Shown here: positions 18,155 through 25,924 of the stretch, piece by piece
How the letters are laid out: each line of letters starts with the position of its first letter
How positions within the stretch are numbered: position 1 is the first letter of the stretch
Position numbers and translations under genes: made by a program
The notes under the pieces: model-generated
What the model was told of the DNA's origin: nothing
Databases searched by the model: none
The model's input: the letters and a program-made list of their open reading frames with translations, nothing else
DNA from: Acidovorax sp. A1169
GTDB taxonomy: Bacteria > Pseudomonadota > Gammaproteobacteria > Burkholderiales > Burkholderiaceae_C
Direction: 5' to 3'
Assembly: GCF_030704685.1 (NCBI RefSeq)
Contig: NZ_JAUZDX010000002.1
Coordinates: forward strand, 62,001 to 126,000
DNA length: 64,000 bases

Positions 18155-18267
18155 GCACACCGCTTGGCCAGCACAGGCCCCTGCCGGCGTGCTTGTCGGA
18201 GGGAGCTTTTCCTCGGTGGGCGTTTCGATGCGTTCCCACCCCGTGCTTCCCAGACCCCGGACGCCAC

Positions 18268-19284
18268 TCAGTCCAGGTCGTCCTGCGTGTCCGGATCGGG
18301 CACTTCACCCACGGCCTCGCGGGTGGCCTGCGCCTGGATCTCGAGCCAGGCGCAGAACGCCTTAATCTCCGGGCGGTGCGCGCTGCGCGGCCCTACCAGC
18401 AGCCAGTAGGCCAGGGGCGAGTCCAGCCGGTGGTTGGGCAGCAGCTCCACCAGGTCGCCCGCAGCCAGGGCATCGGCAATCAGCGGCATGCGCGCCAGTG
18501 CCAGGCCCTGGCCGCTCAGGGCCGCCTGCACGATCTGGTGGGCGTAGTTGAAGTACAGCCAGCGCTGGGGCTGCAGCTTGGGGTGGCCCTGGTTCTCGAA
18601 CCAGCGCTGCCAGCTGAGCCATTCGAGGTGCTGGCTGCGGTGCGCGTCGCCCGCCTCGATCAGGGTGAAGCGGGCCACGTCGGCGGGTGTGCGCACCGGC
18701 GGGTTGCTCTTGATGAGCCAGGGGCTGGCCACGATGGCCAGTTGCTCGCCGCACAGGCGCACCGCGCCGGGCGGCAGCGTTCCGGGCAGGCTGTAGCGCA
18801 GCGCCAGGTCCACGTCGGAGGTTTCCAGATCCACGGGCACATCGGTGGCGTCGATGCGGATGTCGATGCCCGGGTTGTCGCGCTGGAACTCTTCCATGCG
18901 CGGAATCAACCACATCGATGCGAAGCTGGCCCAGGTGCTGATGGCCACGCTCTTGCGCCCGGCCGTCTGGCGCACCAGGCGCACCGAGGCATCCATGCGC
19001 TCGAGCGCAGGCGCCACCGCGCGCTGCAACTGGGCGCCGGCGCTGGTCAGCTCCACAGCGCGCGTGTGGCGCAGGAACAGGGGCACGCCCACTTCGTCCT
19101 CAAGTGACTGGATCTGGCGGCTCACGGCCGATTGGGTCAGGGCGAGTTCATCGGCCGCGGCGCGGAAGTTCAGGTGCCGAGCCACGGCCAGAAAAGCCCG
19201 CCAGTGGCCGACAGCCACTGGGCGGGTGCGCGAAAGGGCGGGGGTGTTCTCGGCGTTCTGCATGCGTGGGGGGTGAATGTTCAT
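18268..19284 (-). CDS. LysR-family regulator, GcvA-like
   Basis: The 338-residue regulator has an N-terminal winged helix (WRAFLAVARHLNFRAAADELALTQSAVSRQIQSLED, about residues 28-62) and a periplasmic-binding-like effector domain (VAISTWASFASMWLIPRM onward). It is divergent from the first DUF2917 gene (109 bases between starts), which is its likely target. A second possible start, 21 bases in (MQNAENTP), would shorten the tail that precedes the HTH. Confidence 0.9.
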   Translation of the reverse strand: MNIHPPRMQNAENTPALSRTRPVAVGHWRAFLAVARHLNFRAAADELALTQSAVSRQIQSLEDEVGVPLFLRHTRAVELTSAGAQLQRAVAPALERMDASVRLVRQTAGRKSVAISTWASFASMWLIPRMEEFQRDNPGIDIRIDATDVPVDLETSDVDLALRYSLPGTLPPGAVRLCGEQLAIVASPWLIKSNPPVRTPADVARFTLIEAGDAHRSQHLEWLSWQRWFENQGHPKLQPQRWLYFNYAHQIVQAALSGQGLALARMPLIADALAAGDLVELLPNHRLDSPLAYWLLVGPRSAHRPEIKAFCAWLEIQAQATREAVGEVPDPDTQDDLD

Positions 19285-19393
19285 TCATGCGTTGGTGGCA
19301 TCAATAGCGTACCGCGTTTTCATTGGACCGAAGACCGCTACAGGCGGATCATCCAGGCTCTACAACGTTTTTTCAAGCACCAAGGAGCCCACC

Positions 19394-19975
19394 ATGTCGT
19401 CCCGCACCGTTCTGGAATCGCAACAATCCGCCATCGCCCCCACGGCCGGCCGCGTGTTGGCCGGAAGCTGGAAGCTGGACGCGGGCCGCGCCATCACATT
19501 GAACCCGCGTGAGCGCAGTGTGCTTGAAATTTCGCAGGGCCGGGTGTGGCTTGCGGTGGGCGCAAGGCCCGGTCAGGCGGATCAGGGCACACAGGACATG
19601 GTTCTGGTCCGGGGCCAGTCCCTGGTCATCGAACCTGGCCAGCAGGTGGTGATGGAGTCCTGGTACCTGCGTGGGGGCGCTCCCGGTGCCGTGGCCTTCT
19701 GCTGGGACAGCGTGCCTGCCACCCGCCCGGCTGCTGATCCGGCACTGGAATGGGAGCTTGGCGTGGCGCAACCGCTGCGTGACCTGGTCTGCGCGCTTGG
19801 CCAGGGCGGGCGGGCCGTGGGGTCGGCAGTGGCCGCCACCCTGGGCGCCAGCGGCCGGCTGGTCTCCGGCCTGGTGCGGTTTGCTCTGCATCGGGTAGGG
19901 CGTGTCATCAATCATTTCGCCCCCGCGCTGGCCCCGGCATGCGGATGGATGCGCGAAGCGCGGCGCAGCCCATAG
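19394..19975 (+). CDS. DUF2917 protein with C-terminus encoded by a palindromic element
   Basis: The 193-residue protein carries a DUF2917 region at about residues 18-110 (LDAGRAITLNPRERSVLEISQGRVWLAVG, LVRGQSLVIEPGQQVVMESW), probably a small cupin-like beta barrel without obvious metal ligands. The function is unknown. The last 25-26 codons (from about 19898) lie inside the repeat element at 19898-20164, so the stop codon and the tail GRVINHFAPALAPACGWM come from the insertion. The native C-terminus was probably different. The 129-residue paralogue at 20337 supports this. ATG 19394 follows AAGGAG. Confidence 0.8.
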   Translation: MSSRTVLESQQSAIAPTAGRVLAGSWKLDAGRAITLNPRERSVLEISQGRVWLAVGARPGQADQGTQDMVLVRGQSLVIEPGQQVVMESWYLRGGAPGAVAFCWDSVPATRPAADPALEWELGVAQPLRDLVCALGQGGRAVGSAVAATLGASGRLVSGLVRFALHRVGRVINHFAPALAPACGWMREARRSP

Positions 19976-20164
19976 TGGACTATGGGCAAGCCGAGCGACA
20001 AAGCAGACGCCGCATGCCGGGGCCAGCCCGAAGGGAAAGCCTGCAGCGCGGCACATTGCGGCGTTGCCCTTCGCTTGTGTAGCCGTGCTACAGGGAACTC
20101 AGGGCGCCTTGCACTGCACCGCGCTGCAGGCTTTCGCGGGGGTGAAATGATTGATGACACGCCC
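19898..20164. mobile_element. 267-bp three-stem palindromic MITE-like element (A)
   Basis: The ends are 30-base inverted repeats (19898-19927 and 20135-20164, 29 of 30 matching) beginning GGGCGTGTCATCAATCATTT. Inside are two further perfect 16-base stems: 19929-19944 with 20010-20025, and 20036-20051 with 20119-20134. Each has its own small apical hairpin (19968-19975/19980-19987 and 20078-20083/20087-20092). Fully folded it would be a Y of one basal and two lateral arms. TA flanks both ends (19896-19897, 20165-20166), compatible with a TA target duplication as in IS630/Tc1 elements. It has no credible coding capacity; frames on both strands read MSSIISPPR only because of the repeats. Confidence 0.88.
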
Positions 20165-20336
20165 TAGCACCCCAGCGCGTGCGCGTGCCTGCTTGAGAAG
20201 GATTTTGCCGCCACCGGTATCCGGCCGTTTTGTCGATTGATGCCGAAGTTGAATCAATCAGGGCCTTGCAATTCATTGGACGCACCGCAGGCACAGGCGC
20301 ACCATAGAGGCCTATAGGGTTTACCAGGAGAAAACC

Positions 20337-20726
20337 ATGACCGCATCGAATGTTCTGCAATTGCAAGCTTCCAGCGCCTCGGGCCGCGTTGCGGCCAAGG
20401 ACGTCTGCACGCTCAAGCCTGGCGCCGCCATCAGCTTCACGCCCGGCACGCCACGGGCCCTGCGCATCACCGAAGGCCAGGCCTGGGTGACGCTGGACGA
20501 CGGCCCGCACGGTGCCAGCCGCGAGGCGGCTGGAGACGTTTTCCTGCAGGCCGGCCAGACGCTGTGGGTGGCCGCCGGCCAGCACGCCGTGGTGGAGACG
20601 CTGGGCCGCCAGCGCCTGCAGTACCGCTGGACCGGCCTGGCCCCCCGCTCCGCACCCGCCTGGTGGCGCCGTGTGCTGGGCGTGGCCAGCATGCCATCGT
20701 CGGATGGAGCCCCCTGCTGCGCCTGA
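20337..20726 (+). CDS. DUF2917 protein (second paralogue)
   Basis: The 129-residue protein has the same fold pattern as its neighbour: LKPGAAISFTPGTPRALRITEGQAWVTLDDG, then LQAGQTLWVAAGQHAVVETLG, with a short tail ending in CC. The function is unknown. A clear Shine-Dalgarno (CCAGGAGAAA) precedes ATG 20337. The 170 bases between it and element A hold its own leader. Two hairpins downstream can terminate transcription. Confidence 0.8.
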   Translation: MTASNVLQLQASSASGRVAAKDVCTLKPGAAISFTPGTPRALRITEGQAWVTLDDGPHGASREAAGDVFLQAGQTLWVAAGQHAVVETLGRQRLQYRWTGLAPRSAPAWWRRVLGVASMPSSDGAPCCA

Positions 20727-20772
20727 TGGGTGTTGGTCACCACCACGCAGGTGGTGGTGCGACGTAGAAGAG

Positions 20773-20816
20773 AGAGCTGCTGCTGCCTGGTTCACAGGCG
20801 CTACGGCTCTTTTTTT
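20773..20816 (+). terminator. Rho-independent terminator after the second DUF2917 gene
   Basis: AGAGC (20773-20777) pairs with GCTCT (20806-20810), with an inner GCCTG/CAGGC stem (20785-20789 / 20795-20799), followed by a run of T (20810-20816). Confidence 0.75.
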
Positions 20817-20841
20817 GTTGGCGCAACCTGCCGGGTTCCTG

Positions 20842-20880
20842 GGCCCCCGCTCTTCGCGAGAAGTGCGGGGGCCTTTCATT
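20842..20880 (+). terminator. Second hairpin terminator before the glycosyltransferase gene
   Basis: GGCCCCCGC (20842-20850) pairs perfectly with GCGGGGGCC (20865-20873), the inner loop CTTCGCGAG adds further pairing, and TTTCATT follows. Confidence 0.8.
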
Positions 20881-20961
20881 TCTGATCTACATTTCTCCTG
20901 AATGAACAGCTGCTGTATGCAGTTGAGATGAAACACTTGGCTTCCGCCCATTTCCCCCCGC

Positions 20962-22236
20962 GTGAAAATCCTCTTCATTCACCAGAATTTTCCCGGGCAG
21001 TTCCAGCACCTGGCACCTGCCCTGGCATCGCAGGGGCACGAGGTGCTGGCCTTGACCATGACGCCGGCTGCCACGGGAGGGCAGGCGTCTTGGAATGGGG
21101 TGAGGATGGTTCCCTACATGCCGTCGCGCCAGTCGACACCCGGCATCCATCCCTGGCTGGTCGACACGGAGACGAAACTCGTGCGCGGCGAGGCGGCTTT
21201 TCGAGCCTGCCTGGAATTGCAGCGCCAGGGGTTCCACCCCGATGTGGTCATCGCCCATCCGGGTTGGGGCGAGAGCCTGTTCGTCAAGGAAGTCTGGCCC
21301 GATGCCAGGCTGGCGATCTATTGCGAATTCTTCTACCAGGCGCATGGCGCAGATGTCGGGTTTGACCCGGAGTTTTCCGAGGGGCCGTTTACCCGTGCCC
21401 GCATGCGCGCAAAGAATTTCAACAACCTGCTGCATTTTGATCTGGCGGACGGCGGTATTTCGCCGACCCGGTGGCAAGCTGACGGGTTTCCCTCGCCCCT
21501 GAGAGATCGCATTGCCGTCATTCACGATGGCATCGATACGGACATGCTGGTGCCGAATCCGGCGGTCACCCTGGCGTTCTCCACGCCCTCTGAAAAGGTG
21601 ACCATCCGAAAGACCGATGAGGTCATCACGTTCGTCAGCCGCGATCTGGAGCCATTGCGCGGCTACCACCGGTTCATGCGGGCCTTGCCGGAGATCCTGC
21701 AGCGCCGGCCGCACGCGCGTGTCCTTGTCGTCGGCGGTGATGGCGTCAGCTATGGCCCCAAGCCCGATCCTGCCCTGTACGGGGCGCGCAGCTGGAAGCA
21801 GATTTTCCTGGACGAGGTCCGCGACACCCTGGGTCCGCGGGGTATGGGGCGCGTCCATTTCCTGGGGCGCCTGTCCCATGCGGATTTCGTGTCGGTACTC
21901 CAGATCAGCAGCGTGCATGTCTACCTCACCTACCCCTACGTGCTCAGCTGGAGCCTGCTGGAGGCGATGAGCGTGAGCTGTGCCATCGTTGCCAGTGATA
22001 CCGCCCCGGTCCGGGAGGCGGTGGTGCACGACGAGACCGGGCGGCTCGTCGATTTCTTTGACCCTGGGCAATTGGCCCAGGAGGTGTGCGCGCTTTTGGA
22101 CGACGCGGGCGCGCGAGCGCGTCTGGGCGGAAATGCCCGGTTGTTTGCCCAGAGCAACTTTGACCTGCGCAAGGTGTGCCTGCCCCAGCAACTGCGCTGG
22201 CTTCACGGCATCGCGGGCAGCCCGCTGCGCAGCTGA
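20962..22236 (+). CDS. Family GT4 glycosyltransferase
   Basis: The 424-residue soluble protein has the GT-B layout. The N-terminal domain starts KILFIHQNFPGQFQHLAPAL, and the C-terminal domain has the nucleotide-sugar E-x7-E motif in SWSLLEAMSVSCAIVASDTAPVREAV (about residues 330-355). The start is a GTG at 20962; no ATG gives the N-terminal beta strand. It stands alone, without capsule or LPS genes nearby, so the acceptor is unknown. Confidence 0.88.
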   Translation: MKILFIHQNFPGQFQHLAPALASQGHEVLALTMTPAATGGQASWNGVRMVPYMPSRQSTPGIHPWLVDTETKLVRGEAAFRACLELQRQGFHPDVVIAHPGWGESLFVKEVWPDARLAIYCEFFYQAHGADVGFDPEFSEGPFTRARMRAKNFNNLLHFDLADGGISPTRWQADGFPSPLRDRIAVIHDGIDTDMLVPNPAVTLAFSTPSEKVTIRKTDEVITFVSRDLEPLRGYHRFMRALPEILQRRPHARVLVVGGDGVSYGPKPDPALYGARSWKQIFLDEVRDTLGPRGMGRVHFLGRLSHADFVSVLQISSVHVYLTYPYVLSWSLLEAMSVSCAIVASDTAPVREAVVHDETGRLVDFFDPGQLAQEVCALLDDAGARARLGGNARLFAQSNFDLRKVCLPQQLRWLHGIAGSPLRS

Positions 22237-22265
22237 CCGCTGGCCAGAAGAGGCGGCCGGGTTGG

Positions 22266-22664
22266 CTACAGCTCCAGTTCGCTGCGCAGGGCTTCGAAGG
22301 CGGCCAGGGCCGCTTCGCCATCCATTCGTTCCAGCCGCGCCAGCGCCTCGGCATCGTCCACCGAGGTGAAGGCCAGGCTGAACTGGTGAAACCGCCGCTC
22401 GGCCAGCAGCCCATGGTGCAGAACCTCCACCCCGGTGTGGCGCGGATCGTTGCGGATGCGCTCGGTGAGCTTGAGCACTTCCTTCTGTGTGCCTTCCAGG
22501 TGCTGGCAAAAACGCATGCCGTCGAAGACCAGCAGGCCGGTGATGCCCAGGCGGGCATTCTTCACGCGGGCATGGCCGGCAATCTCGGCGACCACGCTCA
22601 GGGGTTGATCGGGTGCCAGGGTACTCACGTACAGGGCTTCGTACAGGCTGTGGGCTGGTGTCAT
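22266..22664 (-). CDS. Short BLUF-domain blue-light photoreceptor
   Basis: BLUF domains bind FAD and switch on blue light through a Tyr-Gln-Asn network. In this 132-residue protein Y12 (EALYVSTL), N36 (ARVKNARLGITGLL) and Q54 (FCQHLEG) occupy the expected places, and the RIRNDPRHTGVEVL segment is also typical. There is almost nothing beyond the domain, so signalling must be through a partner. The gene is divergent from an Fnr-like regulator, 170 bases between starts, containing a CCGCACC/GGTGCGG hairpin. Confidence 0.9.
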   Translation of the reverse strand: MTPAHSLYEALYVSTLAPDQPLSVVAEIAGHARVKNARLGITGLLVFDGMRFCQHLEGTQKEVLKLTERIRNDPRHTGVEVLHHGLLAERRFHQFSLAFTSVDDAEALARLERMDGEAALAAFEALRSELEL

Positions 22665-22834
22665 AGGTGCGGCGCAATGTAGGGCGGCGCTGACAGACGC
22701 GCAATGTCAAAAGACATAGCAAAACCCCGCACCCTGCAAGGGCTGCAGGGACCATGGTGCGGGTCCAACATCCTCAAAAAATGCATGCCGGCCGGCGCGC
22801 CAGGTGGCGGCCGGCTACCTAAAATGGCGCCACG

Positions 22835-23593
22835 ATGAATGCCACCCTGCTACCCCAAGCATGCCCGCCGAAATGCCATGAATGCCGCCTGCGCAAGACC
22901 GGCGCCTTCACGCCCGTGGAGCCGCAGTTGCTGGATTTCATCGAAAGCTTTCGCTCTGCCACGCTGTCGGTACCGGCCGGCGGCGCCCTGGTGCACGAGG
23001 GACAGGTCAATGCCCGCCTGTTCACGCTCTACTCGGGCTGGGCATTTCGCTACAAAACGCTGAGCGATGGGCGCCGCCAGATCCTGAACTTCCTGCTGCC
23101 TGGAGATCTGGTGGGTCTGCAGCAGGAGTTCGGCGACCTGTCGGCGCATGGCGTCGAGGCGCTCACGGATTGCGCAATGTGCGTTTTCCAGAACGACAGC
23201 CTGTGGGCGGTGTTCGCCGAGCACCCGCGCCTGGGTTACGACGTCACCTGGCTGGCTGCCCACGAGGAGAGCCATATGGACGACAACCTTCTGACCAACG
23301 GCCGGCGCAATGCCACCGAGCGCGTGGCCATGCTGCTCATGCACCTGTACCGTCGGCTTGACCGCGTGGGCCTGGTCGATGCCGCAGGCACGGTGGCCTT
23401 CCCGCTCAACCAGCAGCACATTGCCGATGCACTGGGTCTGTCGCTGGTACACACCAACAAGACCCTGCGCCGGCTCGCGCTGCTCGGTCTGCACGAGCTC
23501 AAGAATGGGCGGTTGCGCCTGCTCAATACCCGTGCGCTTGAACGCATCGCCGAGTATTACGACACGCCGCCGCGCCTGCTGCCTCTGCTGTAG
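22835..23593 (+). CDS. Crp/Fnr-family regulator with N-terminal cysteine cluster
   Basis: The 252-residue protein has a cyclic-nucleotide-binding-fold sensor (about residues 28-140) and a C-terminal winged helix with FPLNQQHIADALGLSLVHTNKTLRRL (about 188-213). The N-terminus carries C10, C14 and C17 (QACPPKCHECRL), and C113/C116 lie where FNR has its fourth cluster ligand (LTDCAMC). An oxygen- or NO-sensitive Fe-S cluster is therefore possible, though the spacing C-x3-C-x2-C differs from FNR. Target and ligand are unknown. It is divergent from the BLUF gene. Confidence 0.88.
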   Translation: MNATLLPQACPPKCHECRLRKTGAFTPVEPQLLDFIESFRSATLSVPAGGALVHEGQVNARLFTLYSGWAFRYKTLSDGRRQILNFLLPGDLVGLQQEFGDLSAHGVEALTDCAMCVFQNDSLWAVFAEHPRLGYDVTWLAAHEESHMDDNLLTNGRRNATERVAMLLMHLYRRLDRVGLVDAAGTVAFPLNQQHIADALGLSLVHTNKTLRRLALLGLHELKNGRLRLLNTRALERIAEYYDTPPRLLPLL

Positions 23594-23684
23594 GCCCCGG
23601 TAAGGGGCGTAGCCGCTGCGCAGCCGATAATCGCTGTTCCGTGTTCTGCGCCGCCTGGCGCGGGCACCCCCATTTCGCATTTCC

Positions 23685-25109
23685 ATGACGCAACTCGACA
23701 TTCTCATCATGGCGGCCGGCAAGGGCACGCGCATGAAAAGCCGCCTCCCCAAGGTGCTGCAGCGCCTGGGCGGGCGCCCGCTGCTGCACCATGTGCTGGA
23801 CCAGGCGGCCCACCTGCAGGCGCGCAGCGCCACCGTAATCACCGGCCACGGCGCTACCGAGGTGGAGGCCGCCACCCACCAGGCGGCCGCAGGTGGCGCA
23901 AAGCTGGTATTCGTGCGGCAGGAGCCGCAGCTGGGCACCGGCCATGCCGTACAGCAGGCCGTGCCGCATCTGCGCGACGACGGCACGGTGGTGGTGCTGT
24001 CGGGCGACGTGCCGCTCACCGAGGCCGACACCTTGCGCGCCCTGGTGGCGGCAGGCGGTGGCGAGCGGCTGGCGCTGCTCACCGTGACGCTGCCCGACCC
24101 CACGGGTTATGGCCGCATCGTGCGCAACGAATCCGGTGCGGTGCAGGGCATCGTCGAGCACAAGGACGCAAGCGAGGCGCAGCGCGCCATCGCCGAGGTC
24201 TACAGCGGCATCATGGCCGTGCCCGCGCGGCTGCTGGCGCCCTGGCTGGCACGCCTGACCAATGACAACGCCCAGGGCGAGTACTACCTGACCGACATCG
24301 TCGCCATGGCCGTGGCCGATGGCGTGCCCGTGGTGGCCCACCGCATCACCGATGCCCTGCAGGTGGCCGGCGTGAACAGCCCGCTGCAGCTGGCCGAGCT
24401 CGAGCGCGCCCACCAGCAGCGCCAGGCCCGGGCTCTGCTGGAGCAGGGCGTGCGCCTGGCCGACCCAGCACGCTTCGACCTGCGCGACGACGTGCGCACC
24501 GACGTGCGCGGCGAACTGGTGTGCGGGCAGGACGTGGAGATCGACGTCAATTGCCTCTTCACCGGCCGCGTGGAACTGGGCGAGGGCGTGCAGATCGGCG
24601 CCAACTGCTGCATTGCCAATGCGCGCATTGCGGCGGGCGCGGTGATCCACCCCTACACCCACATCGATGGCGAGAAACTCGGTGCCAGCGTGGGCGAGGG
24701 TGCCCTCATCGGCCCCTTTGCGCGCCTTCGCCCGGGCGCCCAACTGGGCCGCGAGGTGCACATCGGCAACTTCGTGGAGGTGAAGAACTCCATCCTGGCC
24801 GATGGCGCCAAGGCCAACCACCTGGCCTACCTGGGCGATGCCACGGTGGGCGAGCGCGTGAACTACGGTGCTGGCGCCATCACCGCCAACTACGATGGCG
24901 CCAACAAGCACCGCACGGTGATCGAAGCCGACGTGCACATCGGCAGCAACTGCGTGCTGGTGGCGCCCATCACCATTGGCGCAGGTGCCACGGTGGGTGG
25001 CGGCTCCACCATCACCAAGGACGTGCCGCCCGGTTCGCTGGGCGTAGCGCGTGGCAAGCAGGTGGCGATCGCCAACTGGCATCGCCCCACGAAGCAGTCC
25101 AAGGCATGA
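23685..25109 (+). CDS. glmU: Bifunctional UDP-GlcNAc pyrophosphorylase / GlcN-1-P acetyltransferase
   Basis: GlmU performs the last two steps to UDP-GlcNAc. The 474-residue protein has the uridyltransferase signature LIMAAGKGTRMKSRLPKVLQ at the N-terminus. A C-terminal left-handed beta-helix of hexapeptide repeats runs from about residue 255 and includes the acetyltransferase region NHLAYLGDATVGERVNYGAG. It lies at one edge of the cob block, with glmS at the other. Confidence 0.97.
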   Translation: MTQLDILIMAAGKGTRMKSRLPKVLQRLGGRPLLHHVLDQAAHLQARSATVITGHGATEVEAATHQAAAGGAKLVFVRQEPQLGTGHAVQQAVPHLRDDGTVVVLSGDVPLTEADTLRALVAAGGGERLALLTVTLPDPTGYGRIVRNESGAVQGIVEHKDASEAQRAIAEVYSGIMAVPARLLAPWLARLTNDNAQGEYYLTDIVAMAVADGVPVVAHRITDALQVAGVNSPLQLAELERAHQQRQARALLEQGVRLADPARFDLRDDVRTDVRGELVCGQDVEIDVNCLFTGRVELGEGVQIGANCCIANARIAAGAVIHPYTHIDGEKLGASVGEGALIGPFARLRPGAQLGREVHIGNFVEVKNSILADGAKANHLAYLGDATVGERVNYGAGAITANYDGANKHRTVIEADVHIGSNCVLVAPITIGAGATVGGGSTITKDVPPGSLGVARGKQVAIANWHRPTKQSKA

Positions 25110-25130
25110 GCTGAGCAGGAGGCCCGCGCC

Positions 25131-25913
25131 ATGAGCGACGACGACACCCTCCAGGCCGTGGAGGCCCTGCGCGCCGAACTGGCCCGCAGCCAGCAGCAGG
25201 TGGCCGACATGTCCGCCGCGCAGGATGAGTTTCTGCGCGCCGTCTCGCACGACCTGCGCGCGCCACTGCGCCACGTGACCTCGTACGGCACGCTGGTGCG
25301 CGAGGTGCTGGGTGACCTGCCGGCCGACGTGGTACAGGCGCCCGAGCTGCAGGAGGCCCTGGGCTTTCTGGCCACCATGGACCAGTCGGCCCGGCGCATG
25401 GGGCTCATGATCGATGGCCTGCTGGCCATCACGCGGGCCACGCGCGCGCCGATGCACTGCGCCACCGTTGCGCTGGCCGATGCCGTGGCCCAGGCACGCA
25501 TAGACCTTGCTGCGGCCGAGGCCGGGCGCGACGTGCAGTGGCACCTGGCGCCCGATCTGCCCGCCCTCGATGCCGACGCCGGCCTGCTGCGGGAACTGCT
25601 GGTGCAGGTGCTGGGCAATGCGCTCAAGTTCACGCGCGGCCAGGCGGTGGCGCACATCCACATCGGTGCCGAGCCGCTGGCGGGTGGCCGCGTGGCCGTG
25701 AGCGTGCGCGACAACGGCGTGGGCTTCGACCCTGCGCGCGCGGGATCGCTGTTTGGCGTGTTCCAGCGCCTGCACCGGGAGACGGAGTTCGAGGGCGTGG
25801 GCACGGGCCTGGCCCTGTGCCGGGTGATCGCCCAGCGCCACGGCGCACAGATCACGGCCGCCGGTACGCCGGGCGAGGGCTGCCAGGTCCGCCTGGAATG
25901 GCCGCTGCCTTGA
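25131..25913 (+). CDS. Orphan cytoplasmic sensor histidine kinase
   Basis: The 260-residue protein has no transmembrane segment or recognisable sensor domain. A short coiled coil (residues 5-30) leads into a HisKA domain with H40 in AVSHDLRAPLRHVTSYG, then the ATPase N box LLVQVLGNALKFTRG, the G1 box VRDNGVGFDP and the G2 box EGVGTGLALCRVI. No response regulator is adjacent. It resembles phytochrome-type kinase modules that have lost the photosensor. A strong AGGAGG lies 8 bases before ATG 25131. The stop is 11 bases before cobG, so it may be the first gene of the cob transcript. Confidence 0.85.
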   Translation: MSDDDTLQAVEALRAELARSQQQVADMSAAQDEFLRAVSHDLRAPLRHVTSYGTLVREVLGDLPADVVQAPELQEALGFLATMDQSARRMGLMIDGLLAITRATRAPMHCATVALADAVAQARIDLAAAEAGRDVQWHLAPDLPALDADAGLLRELLVQVLGNALKFTRGQAVAHIHIGAEPLAGGRVAVSVRDNGVGFDPARAGSLFGVFQRLHRETEFEGVGTGLALCRVIAQRHGAQITAAGTPGEGCQVRLEWPLP

Positions 25914-25924
25914 CCGCCCCAGGC

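Noticed and set aside
19902..20160. Two mirror-image small open frames, one on each strand, both starting MSSIISPPR
   Set aside because: They arise because the element ends are inverted repeats of each other; no other evidence for coding.
23594..25130. Cobalamin riboswitch upstream of the cob genes
   Set aside because: I looked for the B12 box and the typical long leader before glmU, the kinase and cobG and saw none; the gaps are only 91, 21 and 11 bases.
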